Positions 55,847 to 64,000 of a DNA stretch of 64,000 nt are shown piece after piece. The notes under the pieces were generated by a model, which did no database searches, had not been told where the DNA came from, and saw nothing but the letters and a program-made list of their open reading frames with translations. The stretch spans positions 31,022-95,021 of the forward strand of contig NZ_JAFBIX010000012.1 of the NCBI RefSeq assembly GCF_021531895.1, in the 5' to 3' direction. Positions within the stretch are counted from its first letter, which is position 1. Each line of letters opens with the position of its first letter. The stretch is from Faecalicatena contorta. GTDB taxonomy: Bacteria; Bacillota; Clostridia; Lachnospirales; Lachnospiraceae. Both the position numbers and the translations under genes were made by a program.

Positions 55847-55883
55847 GAGGGGATGGGGAATTTGCAAATTCCCCCATCCCCTC
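55847..55883. repeat. Perfect-type palindrome with TTTGCAAA centre
   Basis: GAGGGGATGGGGAATT, centre TTGCA, then AATTCCCCCATCCCCTC: a 16-bp stem with one extra C. It ends just before the phoR stop codon. It has no T run, so it does not look like a standard terminator. Shares GGGGA/TCCCC arms and a TTTGCAAA centre with the element at 62175. Confidence 0.8.
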
Positions 55884-55887
55884 CTTC

Positions 55888-57213
55888 CTAAAAGGTGAGT
55901 TCCATCTTGGTTCCTTTTCCCACTTCGCTCTCTACGCGAATCTGTGCTCCATGCAGGATTGCACCGTGTTTTACAATTGACAGTCCCAGTCCGGTACCTC
56001 CGGTTTCTTTGGAATGGCTCTTGTCTACACGGTAGAAGCGCTCGAAGATTCGTTCCTGTTGGTCTGTCGGGATTCCAATACCCGTATCTGTGACAATAAC
56101 TTTTTTGCCCTTTAAAGTACCGCCAACCCAGATACTGACTGAACCTCCCTTTTTATTGTATTTAATCGCATTTTCACAGATATTATAAATCATCTCATCA
56201 ATGACCTGACGAACGCCACGGCAGATTACAGATTCTCCGGTCAGCTCAACATGGACATTTCTTTTCGTCGCCTGTGGTGCAAGCCGACTTACGATTTCTC
56301 GCGTAAGTGCATAAAGATCAACATCTTCTTTTTCAAGTTCTACACCGCCCTCATCCAGTTTAGACAACTTGATAATATCTTCTACCAGTGTGATCAATCG
56401 TTTTGCTTCATTATAAATGCGTTCTGAGAATTTATTCGTATCTTCTGGCCGTACCATGCCATTCATCATGATCTCGGCATACCCGGATATGGAAGTAAGC
56501 GGGGTCTTCAACTCGTGGGATACGTTTGCAGAAAATTCTTTTCGCATATTTGCAACTGCATCTTTGGTCTTGTTCTGCTCATCAATTCGTTCTAGTAACG
56601 GCGTCAGTTCCTCATACATCTCATGATCCAAAGGATTCTCAAGATTCAATTCATTAATCGGCCGTATCAGCCTGCCTACCTGTTGTCTGGATAATCCCCA
56701 TGCAAATACCAGCATCAGGATTGCAATAATTCCGATTCCCGGCAATATCTTCATTGCCGTGTAAAATGCAGTATCCACACTTTTAGCCACACGTAAGATT
56801 GTGTGGTCAGGAAGCTGTTCTGCATAATAGAACATTTCCTGCCTCATAGTATCTGATTCTCTGACATCTTTTCCGGTTCCGGACTTCATTGCCTCCTGAA
56901 CTTCCGGCCGATTCTTATGATTCTCTAATTCCATCTTTCCCTGCTGAGAATCATATAAGATTTGTCCATCCTCATCAATCAGAGTCACTCTTGTACTCTT
57001 ACGTACCGCATCCATCTCCTGCAGATAGTCTACACCGGATATTTCTATCGCTGCCCGGATATAATCTGCTTCCTGCTGAAGTTCATCTTCCATCACATTT
57101 ACCGTCTGATGGTATATTACAAATGTTGTCATTGCATAAGCAATCAGAAGCGTTGTCGCAATGACCAGAATCATGCTCTTCTGTATTCGGTTCCTTAGTC
57201 TCACTGTTGTCAT
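55888..57213 (-). CDS. phoR: Phosphate-responsive sensor histidine kinase PhoR
   Basis: A 441-residue kinase with two membrane segments (about 10-30 and 150-170) around an extracytoplasmic domain, then HisKA (SHELKTPLTS, phospho-His) and HATPase (NICENAIKYNKKGG; DTGIGIP; GTGLGLSIVKHG). The start is the ATG at 57213, with GGAGAAGGAG upstream; the frame to 57249 has no ribosome site. It follows phoB and ends the Pho operon. Confidence 0.9.
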   Translation of the reverse strand: MTTVRLRNRIQKSMILVIATTLLIAYAMTTFVIYHQTVNVMEDELQQEADYIRAAIEISGVDYLQEMDAVRKSTRVTLIDEDGQILYDSQQGKMELENHKNRPEVQEAMKSGTGKDVRESDTMRQEMFYYAEQLPDHTILRVAKSVDTAFYTAMKILPGIGIIAILMLVFAWGLSRQQVGRLIRPINELNLENPLDHEMYEELTPLLERIDEQNKTKDAVANMRKEFSANVSHELKTPLTSISGYAEIMMNGMVRPEDTNKFSERIYNEAKRLITLVEDIIKLSKLDEGGVELEKEDVDLYALTREIVSRLAPQATKRNVHVELTGESVICRGVRQVIDEMIYNICENAIKYNKKGGSVSIWVGGTLKGKKVIVTDTGIGIPTDQQERIFERFYRVDKSHSKETGGTGLGLSIVKHGAILHGAQIRVESEVGKGTKMELTF

Positions 57214-57272
57214 CCGCTCCTTCTCCAACATACTTTCACTCTGAATCATTATATCGACAGGGACAGTGACAT

Positions 57273-57947
57273 CTATTCGCGCATACGATAACCCACACCA
57301 CGGACTGTCTCTATTCTCTCTCCACTTTTCCCAAGCTTCTGACGCAGGGTCCTGACATGGACATCCACCGTTCTGGTCTCGCCATCAAAATCATAACCCC
57401 AGATTTCTTCCAGGAGAAGATCACGAGTCATCACAATATTAGAATTCTTCATCAGTCGCTTTAGCAATTCGTATTCCTTCAAAGTCAGATTCACAATCTC
57501 TCCCGACGCCGTTACTTCGTGTTTCTTGGTATCGATCTCAATATCTCCGACCTTAATAATATCCTGCAGCTCATTAGAACTTTTCTGACTCCTTCGAAGC
57601 ACCGCTTTAATTCTGGAAATCAATTCCATCATACCAAACGGTTTCGTTACATAGTCATCTGCCCCCAGATCCAGTCCTTTCACTTTATCATATTCTGCTC
57701 CCTTCGCCGTCACCATGATTACAGGGATATCCCGTGTTTTCGGCGATGCTTTTAATCTTTTCAGCAACTCTATCCCATCTTCACCGGGAAGCATAATATC
57801 CATCAGAACAAGTTCCGGTGTCTCCAGCGCCAACGCTTCCAAAAATTCCTTTCCATCTTCAAAACCACGCGCTTTAAAGCCCGTGGTCTCTAATGTGTAT
57901 ACGACTAATTCTCGAATATTACTGTCATCCTCTACACAAAATATCAT
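57273..57947 (-). CDS. phoB: Response regulator PhoB/PhoP
   Basis: The 224-residue OmpR-type regulator has acidic pocket CVEDDSNIR, phospho-acceptor in LVLMDIMLPG, Lys in VTKPFG, and a winged-helix domain (about 125-222; EIWGYDFDGETRTVDVHVRTLR). It should bind the PHO boxes upstream of pstS. Confidence 0.93.
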   Translation of the reverse strand: MIFCVEDDSNIRELVVYTLETTGFKARGFEDGKEFLEALALETPELVLMDIMLPGEDGIELLKRLKASPKTRDIPVIMVTAKGAEYDKVKGLDLGADDYVTKPFGMMELISRIKAVLRRSQKSSNELQDIIKVGDIEIDTKKHEVTASGEIVNLTLKEYELLKRLMKNSNIVMTRDLLLEEIWGYDFDGETRTVDVHVRTLRQKLGKSGERIETVRGVGYRMRE

Positions 57948-57967
57948 AAACTGTCTCCTTACGCTTT

Positions 57968-58621
57968 CTATACCTTACTCTCTTTATGAATTCCGGTAAT
58001 AGAAAATTCTACCCACTCCGCAATGTTCGTGGCATGATCTGCGATTCGTTCCAGATATTTGGCCACCATGATAAGGTCTATAACCTTTACTCCCTGGTTA
58101 CCCTTATTCTCGGCAATGAATTCCACCAGCTCCTGCTTATTTTCCTCGAACATCTTATCAACTTCATCATCTGCTTCCATGACATTTCTTGAAAGCTCGA
58201 GATTCTTCTCTACATAAGCAGTCACACTGTCTCTGACCATCTTAGCTGCTGCTTCAGACATCTGACCGATTCTTGGTATCTCCGTCGGCTCAACCCTTCC
58301 TTCAGAAATAATGATTTCCGCAATATCGGATGCCTGATCTCCGATTCGTTCCATATCGGTGATCATCTTTAGCGCTGCCGAAATCTGGCGAAGATCTCTG
58401 GCTACCGGCTGCTGCTGTAGTAACAGCTTCAGACACAGACGTTCAATATCCTTCTCCATCTGGTCAATCTCTTCATCTGCCTCGCGTACTTCTCTTGCCT
58501 GCTCAATATCACCTTTCTGTAATGCCGTGGTTGCACGGTTAATGGCAACTTCACATAACTCTCCCATGTGGATCAACTGTTCATTCAGATGCTGCAGCTG
58601 CATATCAAACTTATTACGCAT
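57968..58621 (-). CDS. phoU: Phosphate signalling protein PhoU
   Basis: A 217-residue all-helical protein of two PhoU repeats (RATTALQKGDIEQAREVREADEE; MEADDEVDKMFEENKQEL), whose acidic residues bind metal clusters. It links the Pst transporter to PhoR and lies 3 bp after pstB. Confidence 0.94.
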   Translation of the reverse strand: MRNKFDMQLQHLNEQLIHMGELCEVAINRATTALQKGDIEQAREVREADEEIDQMEKDIERLCLKLLLQQQPVARDLRQISAALKMITDMERIGDQASDIAEIIISEGRVEPTEIPRIGQMSEAAAKMVRDSVTAYVEKNLELSRNVMEADDEVDKMFEENKQELVEFIAENKGNQGVKVIDLIMVAKYLERIADHATNIAEWVEFSITGIHKESKV

Positions 58622-58624
58622 ATC

Positions 58625-59374
58625 TTAACCAAACCTCCCTGTAATATAATCCTCTGTTCTCTTATCTGCCGGTATGGAGAATAATTTTTCAGTATCATTG
58701 TATTCTATAACTTCTCCTAACAAAAAGAAGGCTGTATTGTCAGATACACGCACTGCCTGCTGCATGTTATGTGTGACCATGACAATAGTATAATCTTTTT
58801 TCAGTTCCATCGCAAGGTCTTCAATCTTGGAAGTTGAGATGGGGTCAAGCGCGGATGTCGGCTCATCCATCAGCAGCACTTCTGGCTGTACTGCAAGCGC
58901 TCTTGCAATGCAAAGTCTCTGCTGCTGTCCGCCAGACATTCCAAGCGCACTGGTCTTCAGACGGTCTTTGCATTCATCCCAGATTGCCGCATCGCGCAGA
59001 GATTTTTCTACAATCTCATCCAGTTTAGATTTTGAATGAATTCCGTGTGTTCTTGGGCCATAAGCGATATTATCATAGATACTCATTGGAAATGGATTTG
59101 GTTTTTGAAAAACCATTCCTACCCTTTTTCTCAACAGATTCACATCTATATCTTTGAAAATATCCTGACCATCCAGAAGAATCTCCCCTTCAATACGACA
59201 TCCCTCTACCAGATCATTCATTCGGTTAATGGATTTCAGCAAAGTGGATTTTCCGCATCCGGAAGGGCCGATAAATGCAGTAATCTTATTTGCTTCAATC
59301 TCAAGATTAACATCTTTCAAAGCATGAAAATCACTGTAATACAGCTCCATATTTTTTATGCTAATTTTACTCAT
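58625..59374 (-). CDS. pstB: Phosphate ABC transporter ATP-binding protein
   Basis: A 249-residue ATPase with Walker [10 protein letters not shown], the PstB-specific [17 protein letters not shown], signature [14 protein letters not shown] and Walker [13 protein letters not shown]. Confidence 0.96.
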   Translation of the reverse strand: MSKISIKNMELYYSDFHALKDVNLEIEANKITAFIGPSGCGKSTLLKSINRMNDLVEGCRIEGEILLDGQDIFKDIDVNLLRKRVGMVFQKPNPFPMSIYDNIAYGPRTHGIHSKSKLDEIVEKSLRDAAIWDECKDRLKTSALGMSGGQQQRLCIARALAVQPEVLLMDEPTSALDPISTSKIEDLAMELKKDYTIVMVTHNMQQAVRVSDNTAFFLLGEVIEYNDTEKLFSIPADKRTEDYITGRFG

Positions 59375-59386
59375 GACAATTCCTCT

Positions 59387-60250
59387 CTATACTTTCGTTA
59401 ATTTCTTCGCCACAACGCTAGACAATGTATTGATTCCAACCACTAACACCAGCAGGATAACGGCTGTTGCATAAGCCTGATCCATGTATAATCCTTCACT
59501 GGCAAGATTATACATATGTACTGCCAGTGTTCTTCCTGAACTCATGACACTCTTTGGGAAATCAGCTACCGTTCCAGTAGTATAAATCAGTGCCGCCGTC
59601 TCACCTACGATTCTTCCGATTGCCAGGATCACACCTGCCAGAATACCCGGCACTGCTGAAGGCAATACAATCCGGAACACTGTACGAAGTTTGCCGGCGC
59701 CAAGTCCAAAACTTCCTTCCCGATAAGAATCCGGCACTGCCTTCAGGGCCTCTTCTGTACTTCTCATGATCAGTGGAAGTACCATAATAGACAGGGTAAA
59801 TGCACCCGCCAGAATGGAGAATCCCCATCCACATGTCGTAACAAAGAACAACATTCCGAACAGACCATAGACAATAGAAGGAATTCCCTGCAAAGTCTCT
59901 GTAGTCAATCGGATTATTTCTACAAATTTATTTCCTCTCTTTGCATATTCCACCAAAAATATCGCAGAAAAAATTCCAAATGGTACTGCTATCACCAGCG
60001 ATAAAAACGTCATAATAATCGTATTAATCAGCGCTGGCATTAAGGATGCGTTTTCAGAAGTATAATTCATTGAAAACAAGGAGGGGTTTATATATGGCAC
60101 TCCATGGATCAAAATATATGCAATCAAGAAAATCAACACCGTAAATGTCAGGATTGCAGAAAGCATTACCAGAAGCATTACAACAAAGGAACCTGGTGTC
60201 CTTTTGTATGATTTCATTTTTTGCTTAAATGTAACTTCATTACTACTCAT
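59387..60250 (-). CDS. pstA: Phosphate ABC transporter permease PstA
   Basis: A 287-residue permease with six membrane segments and the EAA-type loop (AVPDSYREGSFGLGAGKLRT). Its start overlaps pstC by 8 bp. Confidence 0.94.
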   Translation of the reverse strand: MSSNEVTFKQKMKSYKRTPGSFVVMLLVMLSAILTFTVLIFLIAYILIHGVPYINPSLFSMNYTSENASLMPALINTIIMTFLSLVIAVPFGIFSAIFLVEYAKRGNKFVEIIRLTTETLQGIPSIVYGLFGMLFFVTTCGWGFSILAGAFTLSIMVLPLIMRSTEEALKAVPDSYREGSFGLGAGKLRTVFRIVLPSAVPGILAGVILAIGRIVGETAALIYTTGTVADFPKSVMSSGRTLAVHMYNLASEGLYMDQAYATAVILLVLVVGINTLSSVVAKKLTKV

Positions 60251-61136
60251 GATCGTTCCTCCTGTTTAATAGTGCTACACAGAAATTAATGATCAGTATA
60301 AATACGAACAACACCACACCTGTTGCTATCAGTGCTTCTCTGTGAAGACCGGCTGCATATCCCATCTCGATAACAATGTTCGCTGTCAGTGTCCTGACTC
60401 CTTTAAATATACCCGCCGGCATTCTTGCCTGATTTCCTGCTACCATGATCACGGCCATCGTCTCACCGATCGCACGGCCTACTCCCAGCACAATTGCTGC
60501 AACCACGCCAGACTTTGCAGCAGGAAGAACAACTTTAAAGATTGCTCTCTCATGTGTTGCCCCCAGGGCGACTGCGCCTTCATAATACTGTGACGGCACT
60601 GCCCGAAGAGAGGATTCTGTCAACCCTATGATGGTAGGAAGAATCATCATTCCAAGCAGAAGAGATGCGGTAAGAATACTGCTTCCATTTCCAGCAGATC
60701 TTAAGATTCCCATCTCTTTTAAACTCCTTCCTATATTGCGAATCAATGGAACTAATACTACAAGTCCAAAGAATCCATATACAACCGACGGAATTCCAGC
60801 CAGCAATTCTGTCGCCGTTTTCAACGGTTTATAGATCTGCTTTGGACAATAAAATGCCATAAACACCGCTGTTAAAATACCAATCGGCACGCCAAATACA
60901 ATCGCACCTGCCGTTACATAGAGGCTTCCGACAATCATCGGAAGGATTCCATATATGTCATTATTCGGTTTCCATATCTCTCCAGTCAGAAATTTGCCAA
61001 ATCCGATCTCTTTCATTGCAGGGATACCATTTGCAAATAAAAACACACAAATGAGAGCTACCGCCAACACCGAAGCGCAGGCGGCAATGAAGAACACTCC
61101 CTGCATGAATTTTTCAGTCCATGCTTTCGATTTCAT
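60243..61136 (-). CDS. pstC: Phosphate ABC transporter permease PstC
   Basis: A 297-residue permease with six membrane segments and the cytoplasmic loop AVPSQYYEGAVALGATHERA. It lies 1 bp after pstS. Confidence 0.94.
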   Translation of the reverse strand: MKSKAWTEKFMQGVFFIAACASVLAVALICVFLFANGIPAMKEIGFGKFLTGEIWKPNNDIYGILPMIVGSLYVTAGAIVFGVPIGILTAVFMAFYCPKQIYKPLKTATELLAGIPSVVYGFFGLVVLVPLIRNIGRSLKEMGILRSAGNGSSILTASLLLGMMILPTIIGLTESSLRAVPSQYYEGAVALGATHERAIFKVVLPAAKSGVVAAIVLGVGRAIGETMAVIMVAGNQARMPAGIFKGVRTLTANIVIEMGYAAGLHREALIATGVVLFVFILIINFCVALLNRRNDHE

Positions 61137-61137
61137 A

Positions 61138-62073
61138 TTATTCTAATACCTCATCCCATGTAAGAGCTTCACCTGTGTAGATTGCTTTTACCTGATCACT
61201 TGTCAGCTCATCTGTCGTATTATTTTTATTTACGATAACTGCGATACCATCTGTTGCAATTACCTGTGGTACGAGACCTGCACTTAATTCTTCGTCTTTC
61301 AGTTCACGAGATGCCATACCGATGTCATAGCTTCCATCAATAGTAGATGTCATACCTGTTGTAGAATCTGTTGTCTGAAGTTCAATCTCAGCATTTACAT
61401 TTACTTCTTTGTAAGCTTCGATTAATTTTTCCATTACAGGAGATACAGATGAAGATCCACCAACAACAGCTTTTCCTGAAGGAGCTGTTCCTGCATATGG
61501 CTCAGCGTCATCAGAAGCAATGTAACCATTATCAGAAATAACCTGCTGTCCTTCTTTACTCATGATAAATGTAATGAAATCATTTGCAACTTCGTTGTCC
61601 ATTCCTTCTTTTGTGGCAATGTTAAATGGTCTTGATACTTTGTATTCACCGCTCTTAACGTTCTCTGCTGTTGCTTCTGCTCCATCAATCTTTACTGCCT
61701 TGACACTGTCATCAAGAGAACCAAGTGATACATAACCAATCGCATAATCATCTCCAGCTACGGTTGTCAGCATAACAGATGTACTGTTCGTAATCTGAGC
61801 TTCCTCGGTTGTCATATCAATCTTCTCGCCAGATTCATCCTTCTCTTCAATTCCGAACAATTCAATAAATGCTCCTCTTGTACCAGATCCATCTTCTCTT
61901 GATACGATTGTGATATCCATAGAAGGATCCCAATCTCCACCTTCTGCTGTCTCTTCTGTAGCTGCATCCTCTCCCTCTGCAGAAGAATCTGCATCAGAAC
62001 TTCCACAACCAACTGCAAGACTTGCAATCATACCAACTGTTGCTAATACTGCAATAAACTTTTTCAATTTCAT
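61138..62073 (-). CDS. pstS: Phosphate-binding lipoprotein PstS, apparently circularly permuted
   Basis: A 311-residue precursor with lipobox SLAVGC (Cys23) and an acidic linker. The order of the binding domain is swapped. Residues about 53-185 carry ITIVSREDGSGTRGAF and end NGYI, which in ordinary PstS is the C-terminal half. Residues about 201-311 carry VVGGSSSVSPVMEKL, DIGMASRELK, ATDGIAVIVN and IYTGEALTWDEV, which is normally the N-terminal half. Phosphate-contacting motifs (GSSSV, ASRE, GSGTRG) are all present. The start is the ATG at 62073, behind AAAGGAG. First gene of pstSCAB-phoU-phoBR. Confidence 0.92.
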   Translation of the reverse strand: MKLKKFIAVLATVGMIASLAVGCGSSDADSSAEGEDAATEETAEGGDWDPSMDITIVSREDGSGTRGAFIELFGIEEKDESGEKIDMTTEEAQITNSTSVMLTTVAGDDYAIGYVSLGSLDDSVKAVKIDGAEATAENVKSGEYKVSRPFNIATKEGMDNEVANDFITFIMSKEGQQVISDNGYIASDDAEPYAGTAPSGKAVVGGSSSVSPVMEKLIEAYKEVNVNAEIELQTTDSTTGMTSTIDGSYDIGMASRELKDEELSAGLVPQVIATDGIAVIVNKNNTTDELTSDQVKAIYTGEALTWDEVLE

Positions 62074-62120
62074 ATTCAATTTCTCCTTTGATTTTGCTTT
62101 TTGTTTTCTTCACAGTTGTT

Positions 62121-62175
62121 ATCATAAAGGCGCAATGTAAAATCTGAAATCTCAGGAATGTAAAATAAATGTTAA
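62121..62175 (-). promoter_or_regulatory. Candidate PHO boxes and promoter of the pst operon
   Basis: On the minus strand TTAACA (62170-62175), TTTACA (62159-62164) and TTTACA (62136-62141) are spaced 11 and 23 bp apart, the helical spacing of Firmicutes PhoP boxes (TT-A-CA repeats). A -10 TATGAT is at 62121-62126, about 48 bp before pstS, without a good -35, as expected for an activator-dependent promoter. Confidence 0.75.
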
Positions 62176-62217
62176 ATTGGGGACGTAGTATTTTGCAAAA
62201 ATACTACGTCCCCAATT
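62175..62217. repeat. Long palindrome with GGGGACG arms next to the PHO box
   Basis: AATTGGGGACGTAGTATTTT, a GC centre, then its complement with one extra A: a 20-bp stem. It touches the outermost PHO box and lies 43 bp past the anti-sigma gene stop. Two GTACCCA-type direct repeats follow at about 62230-62260. It resembles the palindrome at 55847 and, less so, the one at 6208. Confidence 0.8.
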
Positions 62218-62259
62218 GCAAAATGTGGTGTACCCAAATGAAAAATGCCCTGTACCCAT

Positions 62260-62928
62260 TTAGTTCTCTAAGTCCGTTATTCCTTTTTCTGTATACAAAT
62301 CTTTGATGTTCACTGTTTTCGTAACATCTGCGAAGTGTATTTTTATCTCTTCATTTCCGGTTAAATCTATGGTTCCCTTACCGTCAGAATCTAAGATGGT
62401 ATCTTCATCAATGAAGGTAAATCTGTAATATCCTCCTGTACGAACTGGTTCCTTGAATGGGCTCACACGATATTTTATAATTTCAAGCCATTCTTCCTCT
62501 CCAACACTGATAACACCTGCACTAATATATATTTTTTCATTCTGCGGCAGGAACCCAAGTGTTACTATGTTTCCCACTTTCTCATAAGTAATTCTTACGT
62601 CACTATAATCTGCGGTCCTTCCATATTCGTAATATGCTTCATATACACCAAATAAAACGGCGCATATCATGGCTGTCACCATCACGGCAGCGAAAATCTT
62701 ATGCAGATTAACTTTTCGTACTTTAAGCAATGGCTGAATCTCTTTTTTTCTTTTCTCTATCTCGTCTTTCGCTAACTTATCTGTGACAATTTCTTTTCGC
62801 ATCTCCTCCAGGTATCTACGGCATTCTCTGCAACCTTCCAGATGTTCTTCAATTGCCTGGTTGCTTTCTTCACTTGTTAATCCGTCGATATAGCTTGGTA
62901 ATAAATCCCGGATAATTTCACATTTCAT
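62260..62928 (-). CDS. Anti-sigma factor with zinc-finger (zf-HC2) domain
   Basis: A 222-residue protein. The N-terminal HxxxCxxC-type motif (EEHLEGCRECRRYL, about 30-43) is the anti-sigma zinc finger, followed by one membrane segment (about 82-102) and an extracytoplasmic sensor part. Its ATG at 62928 overlaps the sigma-factor stop (ATGA). It should hold the ECF sigma factor at the membrane until a signal releases it. Confidence 0.87.
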   Translation of the reverse strand: MKCEIIRDLLPSYIDGLTSEESNQAIEEHLEGCRECRRYLEEMRKEIVTDKLAKDEIEKRKKEIQPLLKVRKVNLHKIFAAVMVTAMICAVLFGVYEAYYEYGRTADYSDVRITYEKVGNIVTLGFLPQNEKIYISAGVISVGEEEWLEIIKYRVSPFKEPVRTGGYYRFTFIDEDTILDSDGKGTIDLTGNEEIKIHFADVTKTVNIKDLYTEKGITDLEN

Positions 62929-63410
62929 TCTTTTTTCCACCCTTTCACAATTTTCTGTTTTGCACGATAGAATGTCACTCGCGCCCAGTTTTCATTTTTT
63001 CCAAATAATTCCGCGATCTCTTTAAAAGAGAATGCTCCTGTAATTCGAAGCAGTACCACTTCTTTTGAAATTTCATCCAGAATGTGCACCTTCTGAAATA
63101 ATTCCATCTTTTCTTCTTTCAGGCAAAACTTTTCATCCAAAGATTCATTACCAGAATGCATTTCTTCTAGAAGCGAGGTTGTTCCTTTCTTCTTTCTGCG
63201 TTCCAGTTCCCTGTACCACAAATGCTTTGCAATCTGGCACAGCCAAGTTGACACTTTACAGGTTCCATCATATTTCTTTGACGACCGGACTGCCTGATAA
63301 AATGTTTCCTGCGTCAACTCTTCTGCCGTATCCTCTTCATGGCATAAAGATAAAAGGAACTTGTACACTAACTCGGCATGCTCTTGATATATGGAATCCA
63401 TATCCAGCAT
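62925..63410 (-). CDS. ECF-type RNA polymerase sigma factor
   Basis: A 161-residue sigma-70 family protein with region 2 (LVYKFLLSLCHEEDTAEELTQETFYQAV, about residues 13-40, given in parts; WLCQIAKHLW) and region 4 (LLRITGAFSFKEIAELFGKNE). GGAGGTGA precedes the ATG. Upstream on the minus strand, TGTAACG near 63459 followed by an AT-rich stretch could be a self-controlled ECF promoter. Confidence 0.9.
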   Translation of the reverse strand: MLDMDSIYQEHAELVYKFLLSLCHEEDTAEELTQETFYQAVRSSKKYDGTCKVSTWLCQIAKHLWYRELERRKKKGTTSLLEEMHSGNESLDEKFCLKEEKMELFQKVHILDEISKEVVLLRITGAFSFKEIAELFGKNENWARVTFYRAKQKIVKGWKKE

Positions 63411-63626
63411 TCTCTCACCTCCTTGTTATACCTATATATCCAAAAATAAGAAATTTCGTTACACACTTCAAATAAATTATTTACATAGTTAAATGCAACG
63501 CAATTCTGGCTTTTCTTTTCTATTTTAGCATGCTATAATCCTATTGAAATTCTAAAATAATATCTGGCATCTGATATGTACCTTACGTGGATACACCATG
63601 ATGCTATAAAGAGAGGATTATAGATT
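63411..63626. promoter_or_regulatory. Divergent control region, sigma factor and methyltransferase genes
   Basis: A 216-bp gap without a gene. On the plus strand TGCTATAAT (TATAAT 63534-63539) is an extended -10 about 90 bp before the methyltransferase gene. On the minus strand TGTAACG may be an ECF-type -35. Nothing else is seen. Confidence 0.45.
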
Positions 63627-64000
63627 ATGTGGATTGCAGACCATTGGAAAGATTACGAAGTAATAGATTGCAGTAAGGGTGAAAAACTTGAACGCTGGGG
63701 ACAGTATATTCTGGTTCGTCCGGACCCGCAGGTCATCTGGGACACTCCGAAGACCGAACACGGCTGGAAGCATATGAACGGACATTATCACCGCAGTAAG
63801 AAGGGCGGCGGAGAATGGGAATTCTTTCATCTGCCGGAGCAGTGGCAGATTCACTATGGTGATCTGACTTTTAATCTGAAGCCATTTAGCTTTAAACATA
63901 CCGGATTGTTTCCGGAGCAGGCAGCGAACTGGGACTGGTTTTCAGAGAAGATTCGAAATGCAGGCCGTCCGATCAAGGTATTGAATCTATTCGCTTACAC
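63627..64000 (+). CDS. SAM-dependent methyltransferase, N-terminal part (3' end outside window)
   Basis: An open frame from the ATG at 63627 runs off the window (124 codons). It matches the N-terminal region of the RlmI-like class I methyltransferases (ERWGQYILVRPDPQVIW; GGGEWEFFHLPEQW; FSFKHTGLFPEQAANWDW) and ends at the start of the SAM-binding motif (KVLNLFAYT). The target is probably rRNA, but this part alone does not show it. Confidence 0.82.
   Translation, partial: MWIADHWKDYEVIDCSKGEKLERWGQYILVRPDPQVIWDTPKTEHGWKHMNGHYHRSKKGGGEWEFFHLPEQWQIHYGDLTFNLKPFSFKHTGLFPEQAANWDWFSEKIRNAGRPIKVLNLFAY

Overview
The window reads as the chromosome of a low-to-moderate GC anaerobic Clostridia, most likely a gut Lachnospiraceae (Ruminococcus/Dorea/Blautia-like). 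Support comes from consistent AGGAGG-type ribosome binding sites, a four-subunit ferredoxin-dependent 2-oxoacid oxidoreductase, a reduced V-type ATPase operon with DUF2764, LL-diaminopimelate aminotransferase (dapL), a T-box leader, a CIRCE element, and a PdaB-like deacetylase. There is no rRNA, CRISPR array, prophage or intact insertion sequence. Both ends cut a gene: a DUF4340 protein at the left and a SAM methyltransferase at the right.

Layout. 1-4.2 kb: a Gld-like ABC exporter operon with DUF4340, divergent from a TetR regulator. 4.3-9.95 kb: TetR, an iron-type alcohol dehydrogenase (fucO-like), and galKT with a divergent AraC regulator. 9.95-16.5 kb: an ornithine-cyclodeaminase-family gene and an unusual IlvD/Edd dehydratase, a divergent LysR gene, a frameshifted POT peptide transporter and an M24 aminopeptidase. 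16.5-22.4 kb: an AIM24-type protein, a hendecad coiled-coil protein, and the porCDAB operon ending in an NSS symporter. 22.6-25.8 kb: a Cof-type HAD phosphatase and a T-box-controlled CstA-family transporter. 25.8-31.5 kb: a six-gene operon (MetNIQ-type importer, opine dehydrogenase, racemase, aminotransferase). 31.6-38.7 kb: the V-ATPase operon E-DUF2764-A-B-D-I-K, whose rotor subunit carries Na+-binding residues. 38.8-39.6 kb: a barnase-type RNase predicted to be a lipoprotein, with its barstar inhibitor. 39.8-44.8 kb: a mobile-element scar and two KdpDE copies, one kinase frameshifted and the other truncated behind an EamA gene. 44.9-47.2 kb: CIRCE-controlled hsp20, an HdeD-like gene and a CorA-like transporter. 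47.4-52.1 kb: tRNA-Pro and tRNA-Gln, then dapL, dapF, an ANTAR regulator and glnA, the last behind a strong promoter and a leader terminator. 52.1-55.8 kb: a small membrane protein, a lone pduL, a deacetylase, EamA and a proline iminopeptidase. 55.9-62.2 kb: the complete Pho regulon pstSCAB-phoU-phoB-phoR behind candidate PHO boxes. 62.2-64 kb: an ECF sigma/anti-sigma pair and the methyltransferase.

The observations most worth following up are: PstS with its two half-domains in swapped order (an apparent circular permutation); the importer/opine dehydrogenase/racemase/aminotransferase operon, for which I know no characterised pathway; a predicted membrane-tethered barnase; a T-box leader on a CstA-type transporter; an attenuator between the glnA promoter and glnA, next to an ANTAR protein; an IlvD-family enzyme lacking two usual metal-site residues; two A-run frameshifts each cured by one extra A; and a family of palindromes with GGGGA/TCCCC arms. 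All functions are read from motifs and gene order; no database search was run.
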